Shown here: positions 1 through 6,825 of the stretch, in pieces
Position numbering within the stretch: the stretch's first letter is position 1
Layout: each line of letters opens with the position of its first letter
Virus record (IMG/VR): IMGVR_UViG_3300020221_003197
Coordinates: 1-20,683 of that record
Reading direction: 5' to 3' (one strand)
Origin: a virus
DNA: 20,683 bases
Program-made: the position numbers and the translations under genes
Notes under the pieces: generated by a model
Told to the model about the DNA's origin: nothing
Seen by the model: the letters and a program-made list of their open reading frames with translations, nothing else
Database searches by the model: none

Positions 1-1542
1 TCAGATCCCCCCGTACTGGTACGCCTGCGGCGCCCAGGCGCACCGGAACCCCACGAAATCACTCGGCAACAACGAGGCGTCGAGCACAGCAAGGTCGAAC
101 ACGCTGGCGTGCCGCTCGGCCGAGTGGGGCGCGCCGCGAAGCGCCATCGCGAGCTGCGGCCCGGAGCCCATCCACAGCTGAAAGGCGCCGATCGTCGCCC
201 CGAACGGAGGATCGACGACCAGCGCCGTGGTGCCCGGCAGCGCCATCTCTGACACGAACGTGCCGGCCCGCAGCGTCCGGATGTAGCCGTTCACCACACC
301 TGCCGCGACGCGGTTCATCGTCGGCGAGTAGCGCACGAGCATCGGGGCGGTGCCGTGCGCGTTGACCGGCGTGCCGTTCTGCCCGCGCGCGACGGTCATC
401 TGGCCGCCGGACACCCCGGTCACGAGCAGGTCCTCGAACGGGTTCACGCCGTCGTCGCAGCACAGCAAGTCGCCGGGCGCCGGCGACGCGTCGTGAGCGC
501 CATGCCCCCACAGGTTCCACTCCCAGCTGAACGTGACCGGGCTCGTCGTGTTGTTCAGGCCGGTGCCCGTGACCTTTACGGTGTAGCCCCCGGGAACAAG
601 GCACTGGAACCAGCGCAGCGGCGCGGCGTCACCCTTCGCGTGCGGCGCAGCCACCGTGCCATACGCCCCGCGCTGGCACTCACTGACCGTCGCCCGGTAC
701 CCGTTCGGGTCGACCACCAGGTGCCCGTAGACGATGTGCTCGGTGCCGATCCGGAGCAGGCCGTTGGCTTCGGGCCAGCCGGCAAAGCCTCGGTTCGGCG
801 GGTACAGGCCGGCGTCGTCCCGAAGCACGAACGTCTCGTCCGCGTCGCTGATGCCCTCGTCGTCGTCCAACTCGGCCGAGCGATACATGTGCAGCGCGCC
901 CCACGCGATCTCGTCGGCCATGAGCTGCAGCACGTTGCCGCCCAGGTCGGCGATCCCGTTGGCGAGCCGGTTGTGGAACCACGACAACGGGCCGGTGCCG
1001 CCGTAGTGCGGCCCGGCCGCGTTCACCTCGGCGAAGTTCTGCCAGAGCACGGCGTCCGAGTCGTCGCGGCCGCCGTGCGTGTTGCCCCGAAGGTCGTGCC
1101 CGAGCATCCGGACCAGCCACGCCAGGTGGCCCCACTCGCGCAGCGTCATGATGTGCGCCGGCGACGGCGTGTCCATCAGGCCGACGTTGAGGTTCAGGTT
1201 CCGCGCGGCCGCCTGCGCCACCGCGACGGCCTTCGAGGCGAACCCGACCGACGGCAGACGGAAGGGAGCGCTCACGGCGCGGGTGGTAGGCTCGACCGCC
1301 GCGTACCTCGGCGAGCACAGGTACTTGTCGACCAGGAACCCGCCCAGCAGCAGATCCTCGGACGGGTCGGACGGCGGGCTGGGATCGCCGAACCATCCCG
1401 CGGGCACCCTGAACCGCGGCACCCACACCATGTGGTGCTGGTCGCCGAGCGCGTCCTGGAGCACCGCAAGCTGCAGGCCGGCGTTCAGCCGGTCCTGCAG
1501 CGCCTTCAGGCTCAGCCTGTCGATGTTCGAATGCAGCGGCAT
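1..1542 (-). CDS. Tail-tip receptor-binding protein, FGE-sulfatase / C-type-lectin-like fold
   Basis: A 513-residue protein that ends exactly at the window edge (TGA at 3..1). It is the last tail gene visible, where host-recognition fibres sit. The sequence shows hallmarks of the formylglycine-generating-enzyme/C-type-lectin fold: an N-terminal strand with a conserved-looking GGFLVDKYLCS segment (67-77), MTLREWGHLAW (132-142), RGNTHGG (152-158), GIADLGGNVLQL (196-207) and the terminal VGFRCA (497-502). Between about residues 225 and 480 lies extra sequence, probably a beta-rich insertion within the fold. In phages this fold serves as a display domain rather than as an enzyme, and several targets of diversity-generating retroelements use it. 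The start ATG at 1542 follows a GAGG/AGGA-type SD. The fold is fairly sure. The role as receptor binder is inferred from position and fold. An enzymatic sulfatase-modifying role is unlikely here. Confidence 0.75.
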   Translation of the reverse strand: MPLHSNIDRLSLKALQDRLNAGLQLAVLQDALGDQHHMVWVPRFRVPAGWFGDPSPPSDPSEDLLLGGFLVDKYLCSPRYAAVEPTTRAVSAPFRLPSVGFASKAVAVAQAAARNLNLNVGLMDTPSPAHIMTLREWGHLAWLVRMLGHDLRGNTHGGRDDSDAVLWQNFAEVNAAGPHYGGTGPLSWFHNRLANGIADLGGNVLQLMADEIAWGALHMYRSAELDDDEGISDADETFVLRDDAGLYPPNRGFAGWPEANGLLRIGTEHIVYGHLVVDPNGYRATVSECQRGAYGTVAAPHAKGDAAPLRWFQCLVPGGYTVKVTGTGLNNTTSPVTFSWEWNLWGHGAHDASPAPGDLLCCDDGVNPFEDLLVTGVSGGQMTVARGQNGTPVNAHGTAPMLVRYSPTMNRVAAGVVNGYIRTLRAGTFVSEMALPGTTALVVDPPFGATIGAFQLWMGSGPQLAMALRGAPHSAERHASVFDLAVLDASLLPSDFVGFRCAWAPQAYQYGGI

Positions 1543-1553
1543 CGTCCTCTACC

Positions 1554-1937
1554 TCACCACGACTCGAGCAGGCGCCCGACGACGACCCACTCGAACGGCC
1601 CTGCCCACTCGCCGGTGTGGTGGATCACCACGTCGGCACCGTCCCACTCGTACCAGACCTCCCCGAGCCCGCCCTCCGTGTCGGCGAGAGGCGTGATGTA
1701 GGCCGTCCGGCTGTAGGCCTCGCCATCGATGCCGTGCGTGACGCGCACGGACCCGTCCGCGCCGAACCCGGTCTGGCCCCGGACGATGACCAGCCGCCGC
1801 CGCAGGAACGCCGTGCGGCTCGCGAGCTGGCGCGCCTGCACGTTCGCGATCCCGTCCGCGCCGCCGGACGCCTCGTCCCCGTCCTCGATCTGGTAGACCC
1901 CGGGCTCCCAGCCCTCTTCCTCCGGCAGGTTCGCCAT
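1554..1937 (-). CDS. Tail fibre N-terminal-type protein
   Basis: A 127-residue protein. Residues 10-46 carry the pattern common at the start of phage tail fibres: W-x-x-GVYQIE, then GGADGIAN, then QARQLASRTAFLRRR, matching the usual 'G-x-x-G-x-x-N ... LANRT-x-L' signature. The rest (about 50-127) is beta-prone and rich in Trp, Gly and Val, and ends before any long shaft. It is therefore either a short fibre or adaptor, or the baseplate-attachment piece of a receptor complex completed by the next gene. The start at 1937 has a strong GGAGGGAG SD upstream. It lies 10 bases after the preceding gene's stop and 11 bases before the lectin-fold gene, so the three probably form one translational unit. 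The fibre-family assignment is good; how it assembles is inference. Confidence 0.7.
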   Translation of the reverse strand: MANLPEEEGWEPGVYQIEDGDEASGGADGIANVQARQLASRTAFLRRRLVIVRGQTGFGADGSVRVTHGIDGEAYSRTAYITPLADTEGGLGEVWYEWDGADVVIHHTGEWAGPFEWVVVGRLLESW

Positions 1938-1947
1938 CGCTCCCTCC

Positions 1948-2397
1948 TCAGAACGTCACGGTCCAGGTCCCCTGGATGACCACGTCGGCCGTCTTCGCGA
2001 ACCCGTCCGGGAACGCCTTGCGCGCGAACAGCGTGTAGGTCTCGCCCGCGAGCCGCTCCAGCCCGAACTCCCGGATCACGTGCCCGTTGTACTGGTCCGC
2101 GGCAACCGTGAAGGCCACCTGCACACTCCGGGCGTCCGGGTAGGTGATGCCGGTCGGCACCACCGCGAACTGCTCCGCCAGCGGCGCGACGTCGTCCGGC
2201 GTCGGGCTCGCGCCGTTCGTGCCGACCGCGACGCGGTTGATGACCGAGCCCATCGCGGCCGCCATCATGCCCCGGCCCGCGGCCACGACCATGTTCGGCG
2301 ACTTCACGTACCCGATCCGGTTGCCCTGCCCGTCCAGGAACACCAGCTCGAGCACCCCCTTCGGCAGGGGGAACGCCTCCTTCACGGCCCGCATCAT
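1948..2397 (-). CDS. Tail fibre / baseplate-associated protein
   Basis: About 149 residues. The start overlaps the preceding stop as ATGA (ATG at 2397; a second ATG at 2394 is also possible). The pattern 'SPNMVVAAGRGMMAAAM ... NRVAVGTNGASPTPDDVAPLAEQF' (about residues 33-77) resembles small phage tail proteins in which 'N-x-V-x-x-x-G-x-x-x' precedes an 'AVGTG-x-x-x-TP-x-DT-x-L' motif. The C-terminal half reads as beta strands (REFGLER, YTLFARKAF, VVIQGTWTVTF), typical of fibre or baseplate-decorating proteins. It follows the tail protein I gene, the usual place for fibre components. A short fibre or fibre-attachment role is likely, but I cannot assign a named family with certainty. Confidence 0.6.
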   Translation of the reverse strand: MMRAVKEAFPLPKGVLELVFLDGQGNRIGYVKSPNMVVAAGRGMMAAAMGSVINRVAVGTNGASPTPDDVAPLAEQFAVVPTGITYPDARSVQVAFTVAADQYNGHVIREFGLERLAGETYTLFARKAFPDGFAKTADVVIQGTWTVTF

Positions 2398-3137
2398 GGC
2401 ACCGTCACCTCCACATCGAGCGTGTCGCTCGAGCTGCCGTACCGCACCCCGGGCCCGAAGGAGAACGCGCCGTACACCAGGCACGCTCCGCCGTCGCCGT
2501 ACAGCTCTCGCGGGCTGAACGTCGGCGCGACCGTCAAGGCGTCTTCGGTCGCAGGGAACTCGTCCGCCGGCGGCGCCTCCAGCTGCAGGACCAGGTGCGC
2601 GAGCCGGCTCCGCGCCGGCTTCCACGCGCGCACTGTCCGCAGGATCAGCGCGAGCTGCTCGGGGGTCATCGCCGCGATCTCGGGGAGCGTCACCGTGAAC
2701 GTCGCCCAGCGGTAAGTGCCGCCGTACTGCGTCCCGGGCCCGAACCGCACCGTCCCGTCGTATCGCCACCGCTCCCAGTACCGCGGCTCCTGCGCCGTCG
2801 CATCCGGGTACCCGAGCAGCTCCATAGCCAGGGCCATGCCCGGGACCGTGCCTCCCTTCTGGTACAACTCGCGCGCGTGCAGCAGGCGCGCGCAGTAGCT
2901 CTCGTCCGTCTCACCCGGGTGGCGAGGCATCTTCCTGCCCTCGCCGATGATGTCGAGTGCCTGGCCGAACGACGTCTTCGTCAGCCAGGCCCTGCGCACC
3001 CGGAACGCGCACGCCTTCGCGTCGTCGAACAGCGACGACAGGACCTGCACCGCCCGACGGATGTCGGACACGGTGTCGCCGGCCCGCTTCAGCACGCGGG
3101 GCATCCAGCGCCAGGCCCAGGCGAAGTGCTCTTTCAC
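2394..3137 (-). CDS. Tail protein I-like baseplate protein (Mu gp48 / P2 gpI type)
   Basis: A 247-residue protein directly after baseplate J, the conserved place of Mu gp48/P2 gpI, which links the baseplate wedge to the fibres. The N-terminal 110 residues are helical and charged and include an 'FGQALDIIGEGRKMPRHPGETDESYCARLL' region; the pattern 'L-x-x-hGxxxGxPR-x-x-xEsDeeyRxRL' is characteristic of this group. The C-terminal half (about 120-247) carries two Gly/Tyr-rich beta segments that resemble each other (FGPGTQYGG at about 153 and FGPGVRYGS at about 226), so it may contain an internal repeat. It overlaps the J gene by four bases (3134-3137, ATGA) and the next gene by four. Confidence is good from position and motif together. 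Confidence 0.75.
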   Translation of the reverse strand: MKEHFAWAWRWMPRVLKRAGDTVSDIRRAVQVLSSLFDDAKACAFRVRRAWLTKTSFGQALDIIGEGRKMPRHPGETDESYCARLLHARELYQKGGTVPGMALAMELLGYPDATAQEPRYWERWRYDGTVRFGPGTQYGGTYRWATFTVTLPEIAAMTPEQLALILRTVRAWKPARSRLAHLVLQLEAPPADEFPATEDALTVAPTFSPRELYGDGGACLVYGAFSFGPGVRYGSSSDTLDVEVTVP

Positions 3138-4288
3138 GGCTCCGCCTCCAGCCGGTCGATCGTGACCTGCACCTCGCCCTCCAGGTCGAGCAGCTCGTCC
3201 AGCTCGGCGAGCTGGTCGTCGGCCGGGACCACGACCTCGATGTTCTCGAGGATCGGCTCGACCCCGAGACCCTCCTGCGTCATGCGCGCCAGGTAGTACG
3301 GACGGCCGAGCCGCAGGCGCGGCGCGGTCGCCAGCGCCCCGGTGGACAGCCTCGAGGTGTAGTGCGCCGTCAGCGCGGCCTCGATCGCCGCCTCGTCGCC
3401 CCCGTCCTCGGGCAGGTACGCGATCACGTGGAGCCCGACCTTCTTCAGCCGCGGCCCTCGCACCAGCACGTCGTCGTTGATGTTGCGGCGCGAGTCCAGC
3501 AACGCCTGCACGGTGGCAATCATCTCCTCGGTCGGAGTGCCGGATGTGCCCGTGATGATGCAGTCGAACGTCGCCTGGCCGCGCGGCCAGTCGTCGTCCA
3601 CCTCAGCGTCCACCACGCCCGGCACCGACCGCGCCCACGCCTTGAACTTCGTGCTCGTGTCGCCGTCTGCCGCCGCCGCCCAGGCCAGCACCTGGCGCTC
3701 GCGGTACGCCTCGTCCCCCTCCGCGTCCACGCCGGCGCGCGAGATATCCCCCGACGTCACGCTCGAGATGCCGTCCACGTGGGTGACCATCTCGAGGACC
3801 TGGCCGGGCGCGAGGTTGTACGCCACGCCGGTCGCGGCCGCCTCGCACAGCACCGGCACGCTCGACTGCCCGTCCGGCAGGATCGTCTCCGCCACGACCA
3901 AGTACTCGAGGCGGGTGCCCGCCGGCGAGAGTTGCGTCCGGACGACGGCCGCGGCCGGTACCACCAGGTTGCCGGCCGTGCCCTCCCGCGCGTACACGAC
4001 GCACTGCCGGCACTTCACGGCGGGGTTGCGGGGCAGCGACATGTCGTCGCCGTGCAGGTCGAGCCAGATGCCCGCCGCGTGCCGCCGGAATCCGTGCGGC
4101 ACGACCGCGACGAAGACGTTGTACAGCCCCTCGATCGCCTCGCCGGTCAGTTCCGACAGCGTCCGGTACGGGCCGCCCTCGCTGAAGTTCGTGATACTCG
4201 AGCCCAGCTCGGCCATCCGCGTCCAGAAGTCCGCGATGACCTGGTCGGCCGTCTTCGCCCCGATGAGCGCGCGCCAGTCAACCGCCAC
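3134..4288 (-). CDS. Baseplate J-like protein (Mu gp47 type)
   Basis: 384 residues, the usual size for the Mu gp47/P2 gpJ baseplate wedge family. The N-terminus reads 'TRMAELGSSITNFSEGGPYRTLSELTGEAIEGLY', the family's opening 'N-x-x-x-GS-x-x-R-x-L-x-E' element. A middle beta-rich domain contains REGTAGNLVVPAAAVVRT and the 'AGVDAEGDEAYRERQVLAWAA' element (about 208-228), matching the 'G-x-D-x-E-sDe-x-yR-x-R' hallmark. The C-terminal part forms the alpha/beta end domain before tail protein I. It starts 11 bases inside the gp25-like gene and overlaps the downstream gene by four bases. It should be the wedge component that surrounds the hub and triggers sheath contraction. Identification is confident. 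Confidence 0.92.
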   Translation of the reverse strand: MAVDWRALIGAKTADQVIADFWTRMAELGSSITNFSEGGPYRTLSELTGEAIEGLYNVFVAVVPHGFRRHAAGIWLDLHGDDMSLPRNPAVKCRQCVVYAREGTAGNLVVPAAAVVRTQLSPAGTRLEYLVVAETILPDGQSSVPVLCEAAATGVAYNLAPGQVLEMVTHVDGISSVTSGDISRAGVDAEGDEAYRERQVLAWAAAADGDTSTKFKAWARSVPGVVDAEVDDDWPRGQATFDCIITGTSGTPTEEMIATVQALLDSRRNINDDVLVRGPRLKKVGLHVIAYLPEDGGDEAAIEAALTAHYTSRLSTGALATAPRLRLGRPYYLARMTQEGLGVEPILENIEVVVPADDQLAELDELLDLEGEVQVTIDRLEAEP

Positions 4289-4703
4289 GCACCACCTCCA
4301 GCGTGACGCGTGCCAGGTCGTAACCGAGCACGAGGACCAGCGGGTTCGAGCTGCCGATCGGACGGCACGTCAGGCGGCACTTGATCTTCTCCCGGGCGTC
4401 CCAGGAAAGAACCTCCACAACGGCGGTGCCGGGCTCCACGCGCGGGTCCTTCTCGGCCTCCTCCGCGATCGAGTGCTGGAAGTCGAGCACGTGGACGTCC
4501 GTCGCATCCAGGTGCAGGAACCGGTACAGGCCCACCCCGTAGGTCGGGTGCCGCCTGAGGTCGCCCTTCGGCGTGCCCAGGCGGTGCGCAAGGTCCTGCG
4601 CCAGGCACGCCTCCCCGGTGGCCAGCTCGACGTCGCCCTGCGCAGCCGGCACCACGTCGCGCTCGCGTACCAGGATGTCCGTGCCCAGGTGCGGCATCGT
4701 CAT
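4278..4703 (-). CDS. Baseplate wedge protein, gp25 / gpW-like (Mu gp46 type)
   Basis: A 141-residue protein translated from ATG at 4703, which overlaps the stop of the spike gene by one base (TGATG). The gp25/gpW family is recognisable by 'GTPKGDLRRHPTYGVGLYRFL' (about 43-63), the 'TPxGelxxxPxYGxxL' element that binds the sheath initiator. It is followed by 'EEAEKDPRVEPG', matching the family's 'I-x-x-al-x-x-epRv' element. The family nucleates the sheath on the baseplate and is conserved across contractile injection systems. The place between the spike and baseplate J is the standard order (45-46-47-48 in Mu). The start is fixed by the TGATG coupling; longer upstream reading in this frame is a shadow of the spike gene. 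Confidence 0.9.
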   Translation of the reverse strand: MTMPHLGTDILVRERDVVPAAQGDVELATGEACLAQDLAHRLGTPKGDLRRHPTYGVGLYRFLHLDATDVHVLDFQHSIAEEAEKDPRVEPGTAVVEVLSWDAREKIKCRLTCRPIGSSNPLVLVLGYDLARVTLEVVRGG

Positions 4704-5302
4704 CAGATCGCCCTCAGCCGCGTCGCCGTCGTCGGCCCGCTCGGCCCCATCACCATCACCGGCAGCTCGGCGCCGACCCCGCCGGCCTGCACCTGGCCGT
4801 CGAGCACCACGTTCAGGCCCGAGATCAGGACCGTGCCCGAGCCGCCGTCCAGCTCGGCTCCCGTGCCACGAATGCGGATGACCCCGTTCCGCTGCACGGA
4901 GATGCACGTGCTGCCGGCATCGATCAGGAGCTGGCCGGCCAGCACACCGGGAGCGTTGAACCCGCGGCCACTGACCCCCTCGACGACCGGGCACGACCGG
5001 TCGCCGTACAGGAACCCCACGCGCACGACCGCACCCACCGCAGGCATCGCGTACACGCCGCACCCGGGCCCGGCCCACAGGACCGGGCACTCGACGTCCG
5101 GGATCACCGGCCAGTCCGGATCGTCACCACCGTCCCGCCGCAGGACCTGGACGTCCACGCTGTAGCGCGGCTCGGCTTCGGTCATCGCACCGGCGTCGCC
5201 GTGCGTCTTCACCACCCGGGCCTGCACCGGATGCATGCCGCGCAGCTCCGGCGAGCCGGCGCGCAGCAGCTTCACGAGCGCGGCCTTCAGCTCATCGACC
5301 AT
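4703..5302 (-). CDS. Baseplate assembly / spike protein, gpV-like OB fold (Mu gp45 type)
   Basis: A 199-residue protein starting at ATG 5302, which has GAGGATCGA immediately upstream and lies 16 bases inside the hub gene. Residues 20-110 match the gpV/gp45 OB domain: 'MHPVQARVVKTHG', a beta barrel, 'VYAMPAVGAVVRVGFLYGD' (84-101) and 'SCPVVEGVSG'. The family motif is 'P-x-x-G-x-x-V-x-v-x-f-x-x-GD-x-x-x-Pvv'. From about 124 to 172 comes a run of short alternating beta strands (LLIDAG, CISVQ, VIRIRG, TVLISGLNVVLDG), consistent with a trimeric beta-helical spike. The last about 27 residues are Gly/Ala/Val-rich. It should trimerise at the tip of the tube to pierce the envelope. No separate PAAR tip gene is visible. 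Confidence 0.87.
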   Translation of the reverse strand: MVDELKAALVKLLRAGSPELRGMHPVQARVVKTHGDAGAMTEAEPRYSVDVQVLRRDGGDDPDWPVIPDVECPVLWAGPGCGVYAMPAVGAVVRVGFLYGDRSCPVVEGVSGRGFNAPGVLAGQLLIDAGSTCISVQRNGVIRIRGTGAELDGGSGTVLISGLNVVLDGQVQAGGVGAELPVMVMGPSGPTTATRLRAI

Positions 5303-6084
5303 TCGATCCTCGTTCGACCGCCCTTCGCGCTGCCCTTGAACGTGACCTTGTGCTCCACCCGCTCGACCCGGACCGTGACCCACCGCCCCCACAGGTCCTG
5401 GTCCAGGATCGAGACCAGATGCGAGTGCCACAGCCACGGCGCCAGGAACGTCTCGCAGGACCCGGTGCGACCGCCCGTCCTCGGCTCGAACCCGGTCATG
5501 TTCCGGCCGAACTCGAGTTCGAGCTGGATGCCCGCCTGCGCCCAGGGCGTCTCCGCCCACGGCATGCAGTACACGACCCCCTCGGGGTCGGCCGACAGGT
5601 CCCAGTCCAACGACCACGCGTCCCGCACCCGGCGGACGACGTCGACGAAGCCCTCGTTCGCCGCGATGAAGAGGTGACGGGCGGACGTCTGTACCGCCCC
5701 CAGGCGGAAGCTCTCCACCCCGGCCTTCCGCATGCTCCACGCCAGGACGTCCTGGGCGTTCGCGTTCCGCCAGGCCTGCCGGATGCGGACGCCTTGCAGC
5801 TCCCGCATCCGGTCCAGGGCCGTCACGCCGACAAGACGCTCCGGCCCGGTGCCATGGACGCGACCGCGGAACACCCGCCGCAGGACCTGCCCCCGGAAAC
5901 CGAGGGCGACCTCGAGCGGGTCCTGCTCCGTGACGTCGGACGCGGCGTCGCGGTCCCGGTCCAACTCGATCTCCGCGCGCGCGATCGGCGTGCGCCGGTC
6001 GGCCACCACCGACACGGACGCGATCGCGGGCATGACCTGCCCGCCGATCGTCACCTGGATGTCGGGCGTGCCGTATTCGTTCAC
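5287..6084 (-). CDS. Baseplate hub protein (Mu gp44/gpP, T4 gp27, P2 gpD type)
   Basis: 265 residues. It starts at ATG 6084, in a four-base ATGA overlap with the preceding gene. The N-terminal beta domain ('DIQVTIGGQVMPAIASVSVVADRR...ARAEIELDRDR') and a following 'FRGQVLRRVFRGRVHG' segment fit the tube-like domain of hub proteins. 'TALDRMRELQG...AWRNANAQDVLAWSMRKAGV' (about 87-125) is the typical 'D-x-x-x-L-x-x...t-x-x-vi-x-x-il-x-x-aG' segment of the gpD/XkdQ/gp27 group. It is shorter than the 320-400 residues often found. Its place between the tape measure region and the spike is the classic hub position, where it joins the tube to the spike trimer. Confidence in role is good; exact subfamily less so. 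Confidence 0.8.
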   Translation of the reverse strand: MNEYGTPDIQVTIGGQVMPAIASVSVVADRRTPIARAEIELDRDRDAASDVTEQDPLEVALGFRGQVLRRVFRGRVHGTGPERLVGVTALDRMRELQGVRIRQAWRNANAQDVLAWSMRKAGVESFRLGAVQTSARHLFIAANEGFVDVVRRVRDAWSLDWDLSADPEGVVYCMPWAETPWAQAGIQLELEFGRNMTGFEPRTGGRTGSCETFLAPWLWHSHLVSILDQDLWGRWVTVRVERVEHKVTFKGSAKGGRTRIEWSMS

Positions 6085-6821
6085 TCGACACCCCCGGCGC
6101 CGCCGTAGCGGTCATCGTCCACGGCCGGGCTCAGGTTCGACAGCTCGGCATCCTTGGTCGAGCGCGCGGGCGCCGTGGCACCCTGGGACGCGAAGGCGGG
6201 CGCAAGCTGCTGCTCGGTCGCCGCGACACGCGCGGCCACCTGCGACAGCACCCCGCGACTGTCCTGCGTCACGTCCTCCTGGAACACGTTCACACTACCC
6301 GGAACCGAGTAGCCCTGCCCGAAGGCGGGGAACACCGTCACGCCGCCCGCGGCCGCGGCCACGACCGGCTTCGGCCGCCGCTTCTCCGCCTTCAGCGTCA
6401 CGGGCTCGTGCTCGCGGAACGAGAGCACGGCGATCAGGTTGTCGGATTCGTTGTCCTCTTCCGTCCTGAGGTCGTGGAACAGCACCTTGCGGATGCCCCA
6501 CACCGCGAGCAGCCGGTGCGTGATCTCGTACACGAACGGCCGCGCGAGCTTGTCCTGCGTCTGGAACAGGCTCACGATGGTACGGAGCTTCGCCTCGGCC
6601 GTGCTCGCCTCGTCCTCCTGGCAGAGCACGCTCAACTCGACATCCGCATCCTCGAACCCGAGCGGTTGCTTGCTCTTGCCCGAGCGTCCGGGCACGGCAG
6701 CCTCGTCCATCGCGAGCGCGCGGTGCACCTCCATCCGCTGAAACAGCCCGGGCAGCACGGTGTCGCCCACCTTCACGGCACCGACGTCCTTGGTGATGAC
6801 GATAGGGGTCTCGGTGCCCAC
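6081..6821 (-). CDS. Tail/baseplate protein between tape measure and hub, family unrecognised
   Basis: 246 residues from a GTG at 6821. That start follows GAGGAGGGG, which overlaps the end of the tape measure gene, and gives a five-base spacing after its stop; a longer upstream reading exists but is less likely. The N-terminal 150 residues look like one compact alpha/beta domain: short strands (TPIVITKDVGAVKVGDTVLPG), a 'VPGRSGKSKQPLGFEDADVELSVL' loop region, then 'RTIVSLFQTQDKLARPFVYEITHRLLAVWGIRKVLF' and 'NLIAVLSFREHEPVTLKAEK'. This strand/helix order resembles hub-adaptor or distal tail proteins that precede the hub in contractile phages (position of Mu gp43 or PBSX XkdP). The C-terminal 90 residues are Ala/Pro/Ser-rich and probably disordered; no LysM motif is obvious. 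A hub-adaptor role is inferred from position. Confidence 0.6.
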   Translation of the reverse strand: MGTETPIVITKDVGAVKVGDTVLPGLFQRMEVHRALAMDEAAVPGRSGKSKQPLGFEDADVELSVLCQEDEASTAEAKLRTIVSLFQTQDKLARPFVYEITHRLLAVWGIRKVLFHDLRTEEDNESDNLIAVLSFREHEPVTLKAEKRRPKPVVAAAAGGVTVFPAFGQGYSVPGSVNVFQEDVTQDSRGVLSQVAARVAATEQQLAPAFASQGATAPARSTKDAELSNLSPAVDDDRYGGAGGVE

Positions 6822-6825
6822 CGTC

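Noticed and set aside
1-1542. Sulfatase-modifying enzyme (formylglycine synthase) activity
   Set aside because: The fold landmarks are present, but the gene is in a tail-fibre position and carries a large insertion. A display role fits better.
355-1701. 448-residue plus-strand open frame
   Set aside because: Antisense to the lectin-fold gene; composition is that of a GC-rich shadow frame.
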